This document shows positions 1-6,756 of a DNA stretch of 11,034 bases, piece by piece. Origin of the DNA: Alphaproteobacteria bacterium. GTDB lineage: Bacteria; Pseudomonadota; Alphaproteobacteria; Sphingomonadales; Rhodothalassiaceae. The notes under the pieces were generated by a model. That model did not search any database. It worked only from the letters and a program-made list of their open reading frames with translations, and was not told the origin of the DNA. Each line of letters opens with the position of its first letter. Position 1 is the stretch's first letter. A program made the translations under genes and the position numbers. The stretch is taken from contig RFKS01000053.1 in the NCBI GenBank assembly GCA_003694205.1, positions 1 through 11,034 of the forward strand, read 5' to 3'.

Positions 1-2
1 GG

Positions 3-635
3 TTCGGCCGCGTCGTCTGGGGCGACCAGATCCTGCTCATCCTCGCCCGGCATCTGCTGCGCGAGTTGCCGGGCGCCACGATCATCGCCGACGTCAAGGC
101 GAGTCAGGTCCTGTTCGACGGCATCGCCGCGGCCGGCGGCACGCCGCTGATGTGGAAGACGGGGCATTCGCTGATCAAGACCAAGATGGCCGAGACCGGC
201 GCGCCGCTCGCCGGCGAGATGAGCGGACATATCTTTTTCCGGCATCGCTTCTATGGCCATGACGACGCACTCTATGCGGCGCTCCGGCTGCTCGAGGCGA
301 TCGCCGCCCAGGGCGGCGATCTGGCTGGCTTGCGCAACGGGCTGCCGCGCATCGTCAACACGCCGGAGCTGCGTTTCCCCTGTCCCGAAGAGAGGAAGGT
401 GCCGGTGATCGAGGCGGTGCGCGAGCGGCTCGCCGCCGCCGGGGCCGAGGTCATTGCCGTCGACGGTGTGCGGGTGATCGAGCCCGAAGGCTGGTGGCTG
501 CTCCGCGCATCGAACACGCAGGATGTGCTTGTGGCGCGGGTCGAAGCCGTCGACGCACCGGGCCTCGAGAGACTCAAGGGATCGCTCAGGGAAGCACTGG
601 CCGGCACCGGCATCACGCCGCCGGCGGACCTCTGA
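3..635 (+). CDS. Phosphomannomutase/phosphoglucomutase, C-terminal part (5' end outside window)
   Basis: Interconverts hexose 6-phosphate and 1-phosphate (mannose and/or glucose), supplying sugar nucleotides for envelope polysaccharides; cytosolic. The reading frame is open from base 3, so the gene starts upstream and its catalytic phosphoserine and metal-binding domains are not visible. What remains is the family's domain 3 and 4: WGDQ near the left edge, [15 protein letters not shown], the sugar-binding loop GEMSGHIFF followed by [10 protein letters not shown], and near the C-terminus the phosphate-binding RASNTQ inside [12 protein letters not shown]. These match the bacterial AlgC/PgmG group of the alpha-D-phosphohexomutases. 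Substrate preference (mannose versus glucose) cannot be told from this part. It ends 70 bases before rmuC; a candidate rmuC promoter lies in that gap, so the two may be separate transcription units. An in-frame ATG at 66 is internal to the protein and is not the start. Confidence 0.93.
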   Translation, partial: FGRVVWGDQILLILARHLLRELPGATIIADVKASQVLFDGIAAAGGTPLMWKTGHSLIKTKMAETGAPLAGEMSGHIFFRHRFYGHDDALYAALRLLEAIAAQGGDLAGLRNGLPRIVNTPELRFPCPEERKVPVIEAVRERLAAAGAEVIAVDGVRVIEPEGWWLLRASNTQDVLVARVEAVDAPGLERLKGSLREALAGTGITPPADL

Positions 636-643
636 CCGCCGCC

Positions 644-672
644 TTGCGCCGGGCCGTTATGCGACCTAGGAT
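644..672 (+). promoter_or_regulatory. Candidate sigma70-type promoter for rmuC
   Basis: TTGCGC at 644-649 and TAGGAT at 667-672 are separated by 17 bases. The -35 keeps the TTG core (3 of 6 to TTGACA) and the -10 matches 4 of 6 to TATAAT. Transcription would begin near 679, giving a short leader before the GGGAG ribosome site at 696-700 and the ATG at 706. Matches of this quality arise by chance in GC-rich DNA, so this is only a candidate. Confidence 0.3.
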
Positions 673-705
673 GTTCTCGATGCGTTCCCACAATCGGGAG
701 ACGAT

Positions 706-2091
706 ATGAGCGACGCGCTGCTTCTGCTTCTCATCGCGATCGGGGGCCTGGTTGCGGGCCTTGCCATCGGCTGGTTTCTCGGCACGCGCGCGATGGCGCG
801 TCTCGCCGGCGAACGGGCGCGGGCGATCGCGGATCTGACGGCGCGGCTCGAGGCGGCGCGTGACGAGCTCGTCCGCTATCGCGAGGAGGCGGCGGCACAG
901 AAGGCGACGCTCGAGGCCCGCGAGGAGGCGGTCGAGAAGGAGCGCGCGACGCTCGTGGCGCTGCGCGGCGAGCTCGAGGAGAAGTTCAGGGCGCTGGCGA
1001 GCGAGACCTTCAAGGCGAGCCAGAAATCCTTTCTCGAGCTCGCGGAAGAAGCCTTCAAGCGCCACAGCGGTGACGCCAAGGCGGATCTCGAGAAGCGCCA
1101 GCGGGCGATCGCGCAGCTTCTCGAGCCGATGCAGGACAGCCTCAAGCGCTACGAGGAGAATCTGGCGCGCATCGAAAAGGCCCGCAATGAGGCCTATGGC
1201 TCGCTGTCGGCGGAGCTCAGAAACGTGCTCGAGGCACAGGCCGGCGTGCAAAAGGAGACGGCCCGGCTCGTCAATGCACTCCGCGCGCAGCCCAAGACTC
1301 GCGGCCGCTGGGGCGAGCACCAGCTCCAGAGGGTGATGGAGCTCGCGGGCATGACCGAGCATGTCGACTATGAGACGCAGCAGGCGTTCTCCGACGATGC
1401 CGACAGGCGCCTCGTTCCCGACGCGATCATGCATTTGCCCGGCGGACGGACCGTCGTCATTGACGCCAAGACATCAATGTCGGCCTATTTCGACGCCGTC
1501 GAGGCGGTCGACGAGGAAACCCGCGAGGCCTTTCTCGTCAAGCACGCGCGCGAGGTCCGCGCGCATGTCAAGCAGCTCGGCGCCAAGTCCTACTGGCAGG
1601 CGCTCGCCGAGACGCCGGACTTCGTCGCCATGTTCATACCGGGCGAGAACTTCTTCGCCGCCGCCATGGAACGCGACCCCGAGCTGTTCGAGGACGCGAT
1701 CGCGAACCGTGTGCTCATCGTCACGCCGACGACGCTGATCGCGCTTGCCAAGGCCGTCGCATTCGGCTGGCGGCAGGAGGCGATGGCCGAGAATGCGCGC
1801 GAGGTGGCGGCGCTCGGCCGCGATCTCTACAAACGCCTTGCCACAATGGGCGAGCATGTGGCGCGCACCGGCAAGGGGCTCGAGGGGGCGGTCCGGGCCT
1901 ATAACGCGATGATCGGCAGCCTCGAGGCCATGGTCCTGCCGCAGGCGCGACGCTTTCGCGATCTCAAGGTGGAGGGGACGAGCGCCGACATCGAGTCACT
2001 CGGCCCTGTTACCCTCGAGCCACGGCGCCTCGCGGCGCGCGAACTCACCGCCTCGGCGGAGCGCGCATCGGACGACAAGGCAGCGGAATAG
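706..2091 (+). CDS. rmuC: RmuC family DNA recombination protein
   Basis: RmuC proteins limit inversions and rearrangements between repeated DNA and are predicted PD-(D/E)XK-type nucleases; the exact reaction is not settled. The 461-residue protein has the family architecture: an N-terminal membrane anchor (about residues 4-26, [19 protein letters not shown]), a long charged coiled coil (about 30-190), then the nuclease-like core. In the core are [13 protein letters not shown] (200-212, E204), VPDA (P238, D239) and VVIDAKTS with D253 and K255, which together fit the PD...DxK pattern. IPGENFF (311-317) and a YNAMIGSLE segment near residue 400 are also typical. The start is supported by GGGAG at 696-700, five bases before ATG. 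The gene stands alone on the plus strand and converges with the metallopeptidase gene 93 bases downstream. Nothing looks broken or unusual. Confidence 0.95.
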   Translation: MSDALLLLLIAIGGLVAGLAIGWFLGTRAMARLAGERARAIADLTARLEAARDELVRYREEAAAQKATLEAREEAVEKERATLVALRGELEEKFRALASETFKASQKSFLELAEEAFKRHSGDAKADLEKRQRAIAQLLEPMQDSLKRYEENLARIEKARNEAYGSLSAELRNVLEAQAGVQKETARLVNALRAQPKTRGRWGEHQLQRVMELAGMTEHVDYETQQAFSDDADRRLVPDAIMHLPGGRTVVIDAKTSMSAYFDAVEAVDEETREAFLVKHAREVRAHVKQLGAKSYWQALAETPDFVAMFIPGENFFAAAMERDPELFEDAIANRVLIVTPTTLIALAKAVAFGWRQEAMAENAREVAALGRDLYKRLATMGEHVARTGKGLEGAVRAYNAMIGSLEAMVLPQARRFRDLKVEGTSADIESLGPVTLEPRRLAARELTASAERASDDKAAE

Positions 2092-2184
2092 GCGCGGCGA
2101 CCGGCGATCCTTGCGGGCTGTCCATGCCGCTCCACAGATTCCCCGCCCCACCTCCGACAGGATGCGGAGCGAAGGGCGTCACGC

Positions 2185-2637
2185 TCACGCTTGCGGGTCG
2201 CTTGCACCCATCTCCGCGCCTGCCTCGATCCGCTCCATGTCTTCATCCGAGAGGCCGAAATGGTGTCCCACCTCATGGATCAGCACATGGCGCACGAGAT
2301 GATCGAGGGTCTCGTCCGAATCCGCCCAGTAATCGAGGATCGGGCGGCGATAGAGGAAAATCATGTCCGGCGCGGTCGGCACATCGAGGCTGCTCTTCTC
2401 CGCGAGGCTCACGCCCTGATAGAGGCCGAGGAGCCCGAAGGGGTCGTCCGCCATGCCGAGATCGCGCAGTGTCTCCTCGTCGGGAAACTCGACGACGCGG
2501 AAGACGACACCCGCGAGATGCGACCGCAGGGGATCGGGGATGGTGGCCACGGCCGCCTCGGCCAGCGCCGCGATCTCGTCGGCGCTCGGCGCACGGCGGC
2601 CGTGCCAGGGCGAAGGCGGGGCTTGCATCCGGGCCAT
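2185..2637 (-). CDS. Small zincin-like metallopeptidase family protein (PF06262 type)
   Basis: A 150-residue soluble protein of the minimal-zincin family common in alphaproteobacteria and actinobacteria. The signature is [13 protein letters not shown] at 121-133: H121 and H125 are the predicted zinc ligands, E122 the general base, and D131 the likely third ligand (HExxHxxGxxD). Upstream of it are the family's FPDEETL (51-57), LLGLYQG (69-75) and MIFLYRRPI (92-100) segments. No signal peptide or membrane segment is seen, so it is probably cytosolic. Proteolytic activity and substrates of this family are not established as far as I know. The start is supported by AAGGTGA (minus strand, 2651-2645), seven bases before ATG. 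It diverges from phhB across 38 bases and converges with rmuC. Confidence 0.9.
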   Translation of the reverse strand: MARMQAPPSPWHGRRAPSADEIAALAEAAVATIPDPLRSHLAGVVFRVVEFPDEETLRDLGMADDPFGLLGLYQGVSLAEKSSLDVPTAPDMIFLYRRPILDYWADSDETLDHLVRHVLIHEVGHHFGLSDEDMERIEAGAEMGASDPQA

Positions 2638-2675
2638 CGCGGCTTCACCTTCGGGGAGAATGGGAGGCGTGGATC
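2638..2675. promoter_or_regulatory. 38-base divergent spacer holding two back-to-back ribosome binding sites
   Basis: The minus strand carries AAGGTGA (2651-2645), seven bases before the metallopeptidase ATG. The plus strand carries GGGAGG (2662-2667), eight bases before the phhB ATG. They fix both starts and fill most of the spacer. There is no room for two ordinary promoters plus leaders between the genes, so promoter elements probably reach into the 5' coding part of the opposite gene. Confidence 0.55.
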
Positions 2676-2999
2676 ATGGTCGAGAAACTGACAGCCAAGG
2701 CGCGCATCGCGGCCCTTAGCGATCTCGCCGGATGGTCGGAGGTGGAGGGACGCGACGCCATTGCGAAAACCTACCGTTTCGGGGACTTCAATGCGGCCTT
2801 CGGCTTCATGAGCCGGGTCGCGCTTCTCGCCGAGAAGATGGACCACCATCCGGAATGGTTCAATGTCTATGACCGGGTCGAGGTAACACTCACCACCCAC
2901 GATGCTGGTGGCCTGAGCGAGCGGGACATCAGGATGGCCCGGGCCATGGACCGCTTCGCGGCCGCCCTTCAGTCCGTGTCCGGCTCCTCCGGCCGCTGA
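2676..2999 (+). CDS. phhB: 4a-hydroxytetrahydrobiopterin dehydratase (pterin-4a-carbinolamine dehydratase)
   Basis: Dehydrates the 4a-hydroxytetrahydropterin formed by aromatic amino acid hydroxylases so that the cofactor can be recycled. The 107-residue length is normal for the PCD/DCoH family. The active-site signature is intact: EKMDHHPEW (53-61) with H57 and H58, [19 protein letters not shown] (63-81) with H75, and the following D84. The frame is open far upstream, but the ATG at 2676 is chosen because it follows GGGAGG by eight bases and gives the family's usual N-terminus. No phenylalanine hydroxylase (phhA) is in the window, so the enzyme either serves a hydroxylase elsewhere or, as in many bacteria with an orphan PCD, acts in another pterin-dependent process such as molybdopterin metabolism. 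Its last 31 bases overlap the 3' end of ispZ on the other strand. Confidence 0.93.
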   Translation: MVEKLTAKARIAALSDLAGWSEVEGRDAIAKTYRFGDFNAAFGFMSRVALLAEKMDHHPEWFNVYDRVEVTLTTHDAGGLSERDIRMARAMDRFAAALQSVSGSSGR

Positions 3000-3562
3000 T
3001 AGCGGCTGACAAGCGGGACCTGGCTGAGTGCGAAGACGAAGGTGAGCGGCAGCACGCCGAAGGTCTTGAAGGCGACCCAGCTGTCGGTCGAGACATGACG
3101 CCAAACGATCTCGTTAAGCACCGCGAGGGCGAGGAAGAAGAGCGCCCAGTTGCGCGTCAGCACGTGCCAGCCGCGCTCCTCCATGTCCGGAAAGGCCTGG
3201 TCGAACAGGGTCCGGAGAAACAGGCGTCCCGTTCGCATGCCGGCATAGAGGACGATCGCGAAAAAGGCATAGATGACCGTCGGCTTGATCTTGATGAAGG
3301 TCGCGTCCTGGAGCCACAGGGTGAGCGAGCCGAACACCAGCACCAGCGCGGTCGAGACCCAGAGCATCGGCGCCACATGCCGCGTGGCGTGCCAGCTATA
3401 GGCGATTGCCGCCACCATCGCCGCCATGAAGGCCGCGGTAGCGGCGAAGATGCCGGCCTGCCAGTTGACGAGAAAGAAGAGAAGCAGCGGCCCCAGCTCG
3501 ATCACGAGCTTCGCAACGCCACCGGCGGGCTTGCCTTTCCGTTCCGCGGTCGGTTTCGCCAT
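2969..3562 (-). CDS. ispZ: Intracellular septation protein A (YciB/IspZ), inner membrane
   Basis: A 197-residue polytopic inner-membrane protein of the YciB/IspZ family, needed for normal septation and envelope integrity; in E. coli YciB interacts with division and elongation proteins. Family marks are ELGPLLLFF (22-30), [17 protein letters not shown] (79-95), [17 protein letters not shown] (135-151) and [17 protein letters not shown] (161-177). About five hydrophobic segments are visible, near 20-38, 40-55, 65-82, 96-108 and 138-153, plus a final one near 168-183. The frame extends upstream to 3619, but the ATG at 3562 is chosen because it lies four bases after the preceding gene's stop and starts the conserved protein; the extension would lie inside the neighbour. 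Last gene of the minus-strand run, probably translationally coupled to the dioxygenase-like gene. Its end overlaps phhB by 31 bases with no terminator between them. Confidence 0.93.
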   Translation of the reverse strand: MAKPTAERKGKPAGGVAKLVIELGPLLLFFLVNWQAGIFAATAAFMAAMVAAIAYSWHATRHVAPMLWVSTALVLVFGSLTLWLQDATFIKIKPTVIYAFFAIVLYAGMRTGRLFLRTLFDQAFPDMEERGWHVLTRNWALFFLALAVLNEIVWRHVSTDSWVAFKTFGVLPLTFVFALSQVPLVSRYQRPEEPDTD

Positions 3563-3566
3563 CCGT

Positions 3567-4304
3567 TCAGTGCCCCGAGATGCTGTTGCGCACGACGCCG
3601 TACTCGCCGCCCCAGGCATCGGTCATCGCGCTGCGGATGCGCCAGAGCTCGGGGAAGAAGCGGGTTTTGAGCCCATCCTTCAAAAGCTCTACCGAGCGGC
3701 CCTTGAGCGATTTCGCCTCCATGCCGATGGTGCGGTGGATGAGCTGGATGTGGTGATAGCGGAACTTCTGGAACAGCTCGTCGAATTCAGCAAGCGCCTC
3801 GGCGACCATATAGGCGTCGCCATGATCGTATCCCGAATCGTAAATCGCCTCGACGCTGAGCCCGTCGGGCTTAAGATAATGCGTGACGAAACTTTCCCAC
3901 AGCGGCTTCGGCATCCTGAGCAGCGTGCGGAAGCCCGGCGACTCCTGTCCCGAGCCGTTGCCGAGCTGGAGCCGGATCTCCTGGTACTCCTTCGGCGACA
4001 TGGTCTCGAGCAGGCCGAGCTGTTCGGTCATCAGCCTGAGAATGCGGTGCACGCGGCCGAACAGCGTGAGCACCCGGTTGGTGTGGCGCTTGGCGAGATA
4101 GTCATCGATATCGAGCAGCGTGTAGGCGAGGAGCTTCATCCACAGCTCCTCGACCTGATGCACGATCTGGAATTGCAGCTCGTCGCGATTGCAGAAGGCG
4201 TCATAGTCCTTCTGCGCGCTCAGGATCCGCGGCGTGTTGAGATAGATCTCATAGTCGAGATCGCCGCTGCCCGCCATCAGCTCGTAGAAATGCGCACGAT
4301 CCAT
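3567..4304 (-). CDS. Tryptophan 2,3-dioxygenase superfamily heme protein, divergent and compact
   Basis: Classical members open the indole ring of L-tryptophan to N-formylkynurenine using heme and O2. This 245-residue protein carries the superfamily core: FQIVHQVEELWMK (45-57), ETMSPKEYQEIR (100-111), FRYHHIQLIHRTIG (181-194) and TRFFPELW (214-221). Against Xanthomonas TDO numbering, as I recall it, F45, H49, Y107 and R111 match the pocket residues F51, H55, Y113 and R117, and H185 matches the heme ligand H240. The GTGGSSG substrate loop is replaced without a gap by KSLKGRS (198-204), with S199 at the position of T254. R111 to H185 spans 74 residues against 123, so about 49 core residues are missing. 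No kynurenine-pathway gene is nearby. GGGAG lies six bases before the ATG. The fold and heme site are well supported; tryptophan as substrate is not, so I give no kynA symbol. Confidence 0.83.
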   Translation of the reverse strand: MDRAHFYELMAGSGDLDYEIYLNTPRILSAQKDYDAFCNRDELQFQIVHQVEELWMKLLAYTLLDIDDYLAKRHTNRVLTLFGRVHRILRLMTEQLGLLETMSPKEYQEIRLQLGNGSGQESPGFRTLLRMPKPLWESFVTHYLKPDGLSVEAIYDSGYDHGDAYMVAEALAEFDELFQKFRYHHIQLIHRTIGMEAKSLKGRSVELLKDGLKTRFFPELWRIRSAMTDAWGGEYGVVRNSISGH

Positions 4305-4364
4305 CGATCGCTCCCTTTACCTGCCTTGCGAGGCACCCTGCCCAAGGGCGCCGCTCCGACCATC

Positions 4365-4961
4365 TCAAGCCTTGGGGCCTTTCGCAGCGGATTGCAAGGG
4401 GCTGCCGGCCATCAGCCGGTCCTCGGGATAGCGGGTGAAATCGTAGCCGTATTCGCGAATGAGCGCCGCACGGGCGCGATTGCCTTCCGCCGCACGGGGT
4501 TCGATGCCGTAACCGTCCATCAGCCGGTTGTAGAGATTGACGAGTGCGACGACGGCAATCGCGTCCTCGATCGCAGCCTCGCTCCAGCCCGCGGCGCAAA
4601 GCTCCGCGACATCGCCATCGACGATGCGGGACGGGGTCTCGGTCAGCTTGCGGCAGAAGGCGAGAAGGGCGCGGAGCGGTGCGTCCACCCGAGCCTTCTC
4701 AGGATCCTCCAAGAGGGCACGCAAAAGATCGGGGTCGATGCCGTGCGACTCCGCGAAGGCGACATGGGCGCCGAAACAATAGCGACAGCCATTGAGCCCA
4801 GAGACATAGGCGGCGATGAGTTCGCGGGTACCGCGATCGAGCGGCGAGGGGCCGCACATCACCTCATCGGTGAGTCGCGCCAGCGGCGCGAACCGGTCAG
4901 GCCGGCGCGCCATCAGTTCGGCCATGGTGGCGCCTGCGGCGAGAAAGGAAAAATGGGGCAT
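4365..4961 (-). CDS. AhpD-like / carboxymuconolactone decarboxylase-fold peroxidase-related protein
   Basis: A 198-residue all-alpha protein of the CMD/AhpD superfamily, closest in feel to the 'peroxidase-related enzyme' subgroup. The catalytic pattern E-x11-C-x2-C-x3-H is complete: E47, C59, C62 and H66 within ELIAAYVSGLNGCRYCFGAH (47-66). This is the arrangement used by mycobacterial AhpD for thiol-dependent peroxide reduction. YNRLMDGYG (144-152) belongs to the second half of the fold. The ATG at 4961 is preferred over an in-frame ATG at 4997, because AAGGA (minus strand, 4974-4970) sits eight bases before it and the conserved protein begins there. It lies 36 bases after fabI and 60 bases before the dioxygenase-like gene. 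Thiol redox activity is likely; the physiological substrate is unknown. Pairing with the heme dioxygenase-like gene may be functional, but that is inference. Confidence 0.88.
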   Translation of the reverse strand: MPHFSFLAAGATMAELMARRPDRFAPLARLTDEVMCGPSPLDRGTRELIAAYVSGLNGCRYCFGAHVAFAESHGIDPDLLRALLEDPEKARVDAPLRALLAFCRKLTETPSRIVDGDVAELCAAGWSEAAIEDAIAVVALVNLYNRLMDGYGIEPRAAEGNRARAALIREYGYDFTRYPEDRLMAGSPLQSAAKGPKA

Positions 4962-4997
4962 CGTGATCGTCCTTTTCCGGATGCCCCGACAGGGCAT

Positions 4998-5810
4998 TCA
5001 GCTCAGGTCGATGTCGGGGGCATCCTCCTGCTTCATGCCAATGATGTTGTAGCCGGCATCGACATGGTGGATCTCGCCGGTGACGCCGGCTGCCAGATCG
5101 GACAGGAGATAGAGACCGGCGCCGCCGACATCGTCGATGGTCACCGTGCGCCGCAGCGGCGCATTGAGCTCGTTCCATTTGAGGATATAGCGGAAATCGC
5201 CGACACCCGCGGCCGCCAGGGTCTTGATCGGCCCCGCCGAGATGGCATTGACGCGCACGCCTTTCGCGCCGAGATCATTGGCCAGATAGCGCACGCTCGC
5301 CTCGAGCGCCGCCTTGGCGAGCGCCATCACATTGTAATGCGGCACCACCTTCTCGGCACCATAATAGCTGAGCGTGAGCAGACTGCCGCCCGGCCGCAGC
5401 AGCGGTTCGGCGCGTCGCGCCACGGCGGTGAAGGAATAGCAGCTGACGTCCATGGTATGGAGAAAGTTCTCGCGGCTGGTGTCGATATAGCGGCCGCGCA
5501 GCTCGTTCTTGTCGGAAAAACCGATGGCATGGACGAGGAAATCGAGGCTGCCCCAACGTTCGGCGATGGTCGCGAAGACAGCGTCGATCGAGGCCGCATC
5601 GCTGACATCGCAGGTGAGCAGAAAATCCGATCCCACGCTCTCGGCGAGCGGGCGCACCCGCCTTTCGAGTGCCTCGCCCTGATAGGTGAAAGCCAGCGTC
5701 GCCCCTTCCGCGGCCACCCGCCGGGCGATCCCCCAGGCCAGCGAGCGGTCGTTGGCCACGCCCATGATAAGGCCCCGTTTTCCCGCGAGAAGCGACCCCG
5801 TGCTTGTCAT
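4998..5810 (-). CDS. fabI: Enoyl-[acyl-carrier-protein] reductase (NADH), FabI
   Basis: Catalyses the last step of each fatty acid elongation round, reducing trans-2-enoyl-ACP with NAD(P)H; cytosolic tetramer of the short-chain dehydrogenase superfamily and the target of triclosan. The 270-residue length is typical. Visible marks are the nucleotide-binding G17-x5-S23-x3-G27 in GVANDRSLAWG, VHAIGF (93-98), LSYYGAEK (147-154) and the catalytic YNVMALAK (159-166). Y149, Y159 and K166 align with E. coli Y146, Y156 and K163. The C-terminus has VTGEIHHVDAGYNIIGM (243-259), as in other alphaproteobacterial FabI proteins. AGGA (minus strand) lies eight bases before the ATG. It is the third gene of the minus-strand run, 63 bases after the YihY-like gene. 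No resistance-type substitution is obvious; the conserved glycine of the triclosan pocket is G97. Confidence 0.96.
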   Translation of the reverse strand: MTSTGSLLAGKRGLIMGVANDRSLAWGIARRVAAEGATLAFTYQGEALERRVRPLAESVGSDFLLTCDVSDAASIDAVFATIAERWGSLDFLVHAIGFSDKNELRGRYIDTSRENFLHTMDVSCYSFTAVARRAEPLLRPGGSLLTLSYYGAEKVVPHYNVMALAKAALEASVRYLANDLGAKGVRVNAISAGPIKTLAAAGVGDFRYILKWNELNAPLRRTVTIDDVGGAGLYLLSDLAAGVTGEIHHVDAGYNIIGMKQEDAPDIDLS

Positions 5811-5873
5811 GTCCGCGATCCTTTTTCTGCCGACAGGGAAGGTGCCGGCATCCTACACATCGCACCCTTAGGG

Positions 5874-6746
5874 TCAATCGTCGGTGGCGCCGTCGCCGGT
5901 GGGCGCCATGCGGCCGCGGCTGCGGCTGTAGCAGGCATTGAGGTGGGCGCCGAGGATGAAGGCTGCGGCGACGAGATAGAGGAAGAGCTCGAGCAGGACG
6001 AGGCCTGCGAGGCTGCCATAGATGAGATCGTAACGCGCCGCATATTGCAGATAGAGCGCCATGCCTTTCGCCAGCGCCAGCCAGACGAGCAGGGTAAGAA
6101 GCGCGCCCGGCAGATAGTAACGCCGCTGCCCCGGCATGCGCGGCGCAAACAGGCGATAGGCCGCGAGCGGCGTCAGGAACATGAGCAGCGGGGCGAAGAC
6201 GACGCGGCCAACGAGGCTGAGGTCGTGGACGATCTCGGGCAGGGGCAGCCAGCTTTCGACGAGGCTGATGAGCGGTGGCAGGAAGACGGTCAGCGCGGTG
6301 ACGAGAATGATGGCGAGGGATCCGACGAGCACGATGACGAGATCGGCAATCGCCCGTCGCCACAGGGGTGCCGCATAATCCCAGCTTCCATAGGCATGGA
6401 TGACCGTGCGCCGCGCCGCCTCGAGGCCGTTGATCGAGCTGTAGAGCGCGAGCAGGACGGCGCCCGTGAGCACACCCCGGTCGGTGGCCTCGACGAGGCG
6501 GCGGATCGCCGGCCCGAGTGCGCCCGAGACCGGCTCGGGCAAGTTGATGAGGAGAAAACCGATCGCCTCGTGCCCCGCTGCCGTCTGCCCGAAAAGACCC
6601 GACAGGGAGAGCAGAAAGATGAGGAAGGGAAAGAGCGCGAGCGTGCCGAGGAAGGCAAGATTACCGGCATGCTCGGGCCCCTGATCGACGAAGAAGCGGG
6701 CCACCGCCTGCCACAGGAGTGCCGCATGTGCCCGCATCCGTCTCAT
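5874..6746 (-). CDS. YihY/BrkB family inner membrane protein
   Basis: A 290-residue integral membrane protein of the YihY/virulence factor BrkB family, often mislabelled 'ribonuclease BN'; the true E. coli RNase BN is a different, soluble protein. The transport or envelope role of the family is not firmly established. Hydrophobic segments are seen near 30-50, 92-104, 133-157, 180-200, 212-233 and 245-269, six in all as usual for the family. Typical segments are NLAFLGTLALFPFLIFLLS (29-47), INGLEAARRTV (105-115) and YGSLAGLVLLELFLYLVA (243-260) followed by GAHLNA (266-271). It begins 10 bases after the DnaJ-like stop. The ATG at 6746 has no strong ribosome site; the next in-frame ATG (residue 4) would change little. 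The short spacing suggests coupling to the DnaJ-like gene. Confidence 0.9.
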   Translation of the reverse strand: MRRMRAHAALLWQAVARFFVDQGPEHAGNLAFLGTLALFPFLIFLLSLSGLFGQTAAGHEAIGFLLINLPEPVSGALGPAIRRLVEATDRGVLTGAVLLALYSSINGLEAARRTVIHAYGSWDYAAPLWRRAIADLVIVLVGSLAIILVTALTVFLPPLISLVESWLPLPEIVHDLSLVGRVVFAPLLMFLTPLAAYRLFAPRMPGQRRYYLPGALLTLLVWLALAKGMALYLQYAARYDLIYGSLAGLVLLELFLYLVAAAFILGAHLNACYSRSRGRMAPTGDGATDD

Positions 6747-6756
6747 GGCATGGCGG

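Noticed and set aside
613..1434. A 273-codon minus-strand frame opposite rmuC
   Set aside because: It is opposite the rmuC coiled coil, whose repetitive Glu/Ala/Arg codons yield Leu/Arg-rich antisense translation. No domain is seen.
2152..2169. CTCCG-N8-CGGAG hairpin between convergent rmuC and the metallopeptidase gene as a terminator
   Set aside because: The stem is only five pairs with an eight-base loop and no T-run on either strand. It is expected by chance in GC-rich DNA.
2124..2675. Upstream extension of the phhB frame to a 291-residue protein
   Set aside because: The extension lies opposite the metallopeptidase gene and reads as Arg/Pro/Gly-rich low-complexity sequence. The ATG at 2676 has its own strong ribosome site and gives a full-length family member.
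3567..4304. Calling this gene kynA with a role in kynurenine synthesis
   Set aside because: The substrate loop GTGGS is absent, the core is shortened and no kynurenine-pathway partner is nearby, so a specific tryptophan-dioxygenase assignment is not supported.
4322..4335. TGCCT-TGCG-AGGCA hairpin in the gap between the AhpD-like and dioxygenase-like genes
   Set aside because: A five-pair stem without a T-run is too weak for a terminator. It leaves the two genes likely co-transcribed.
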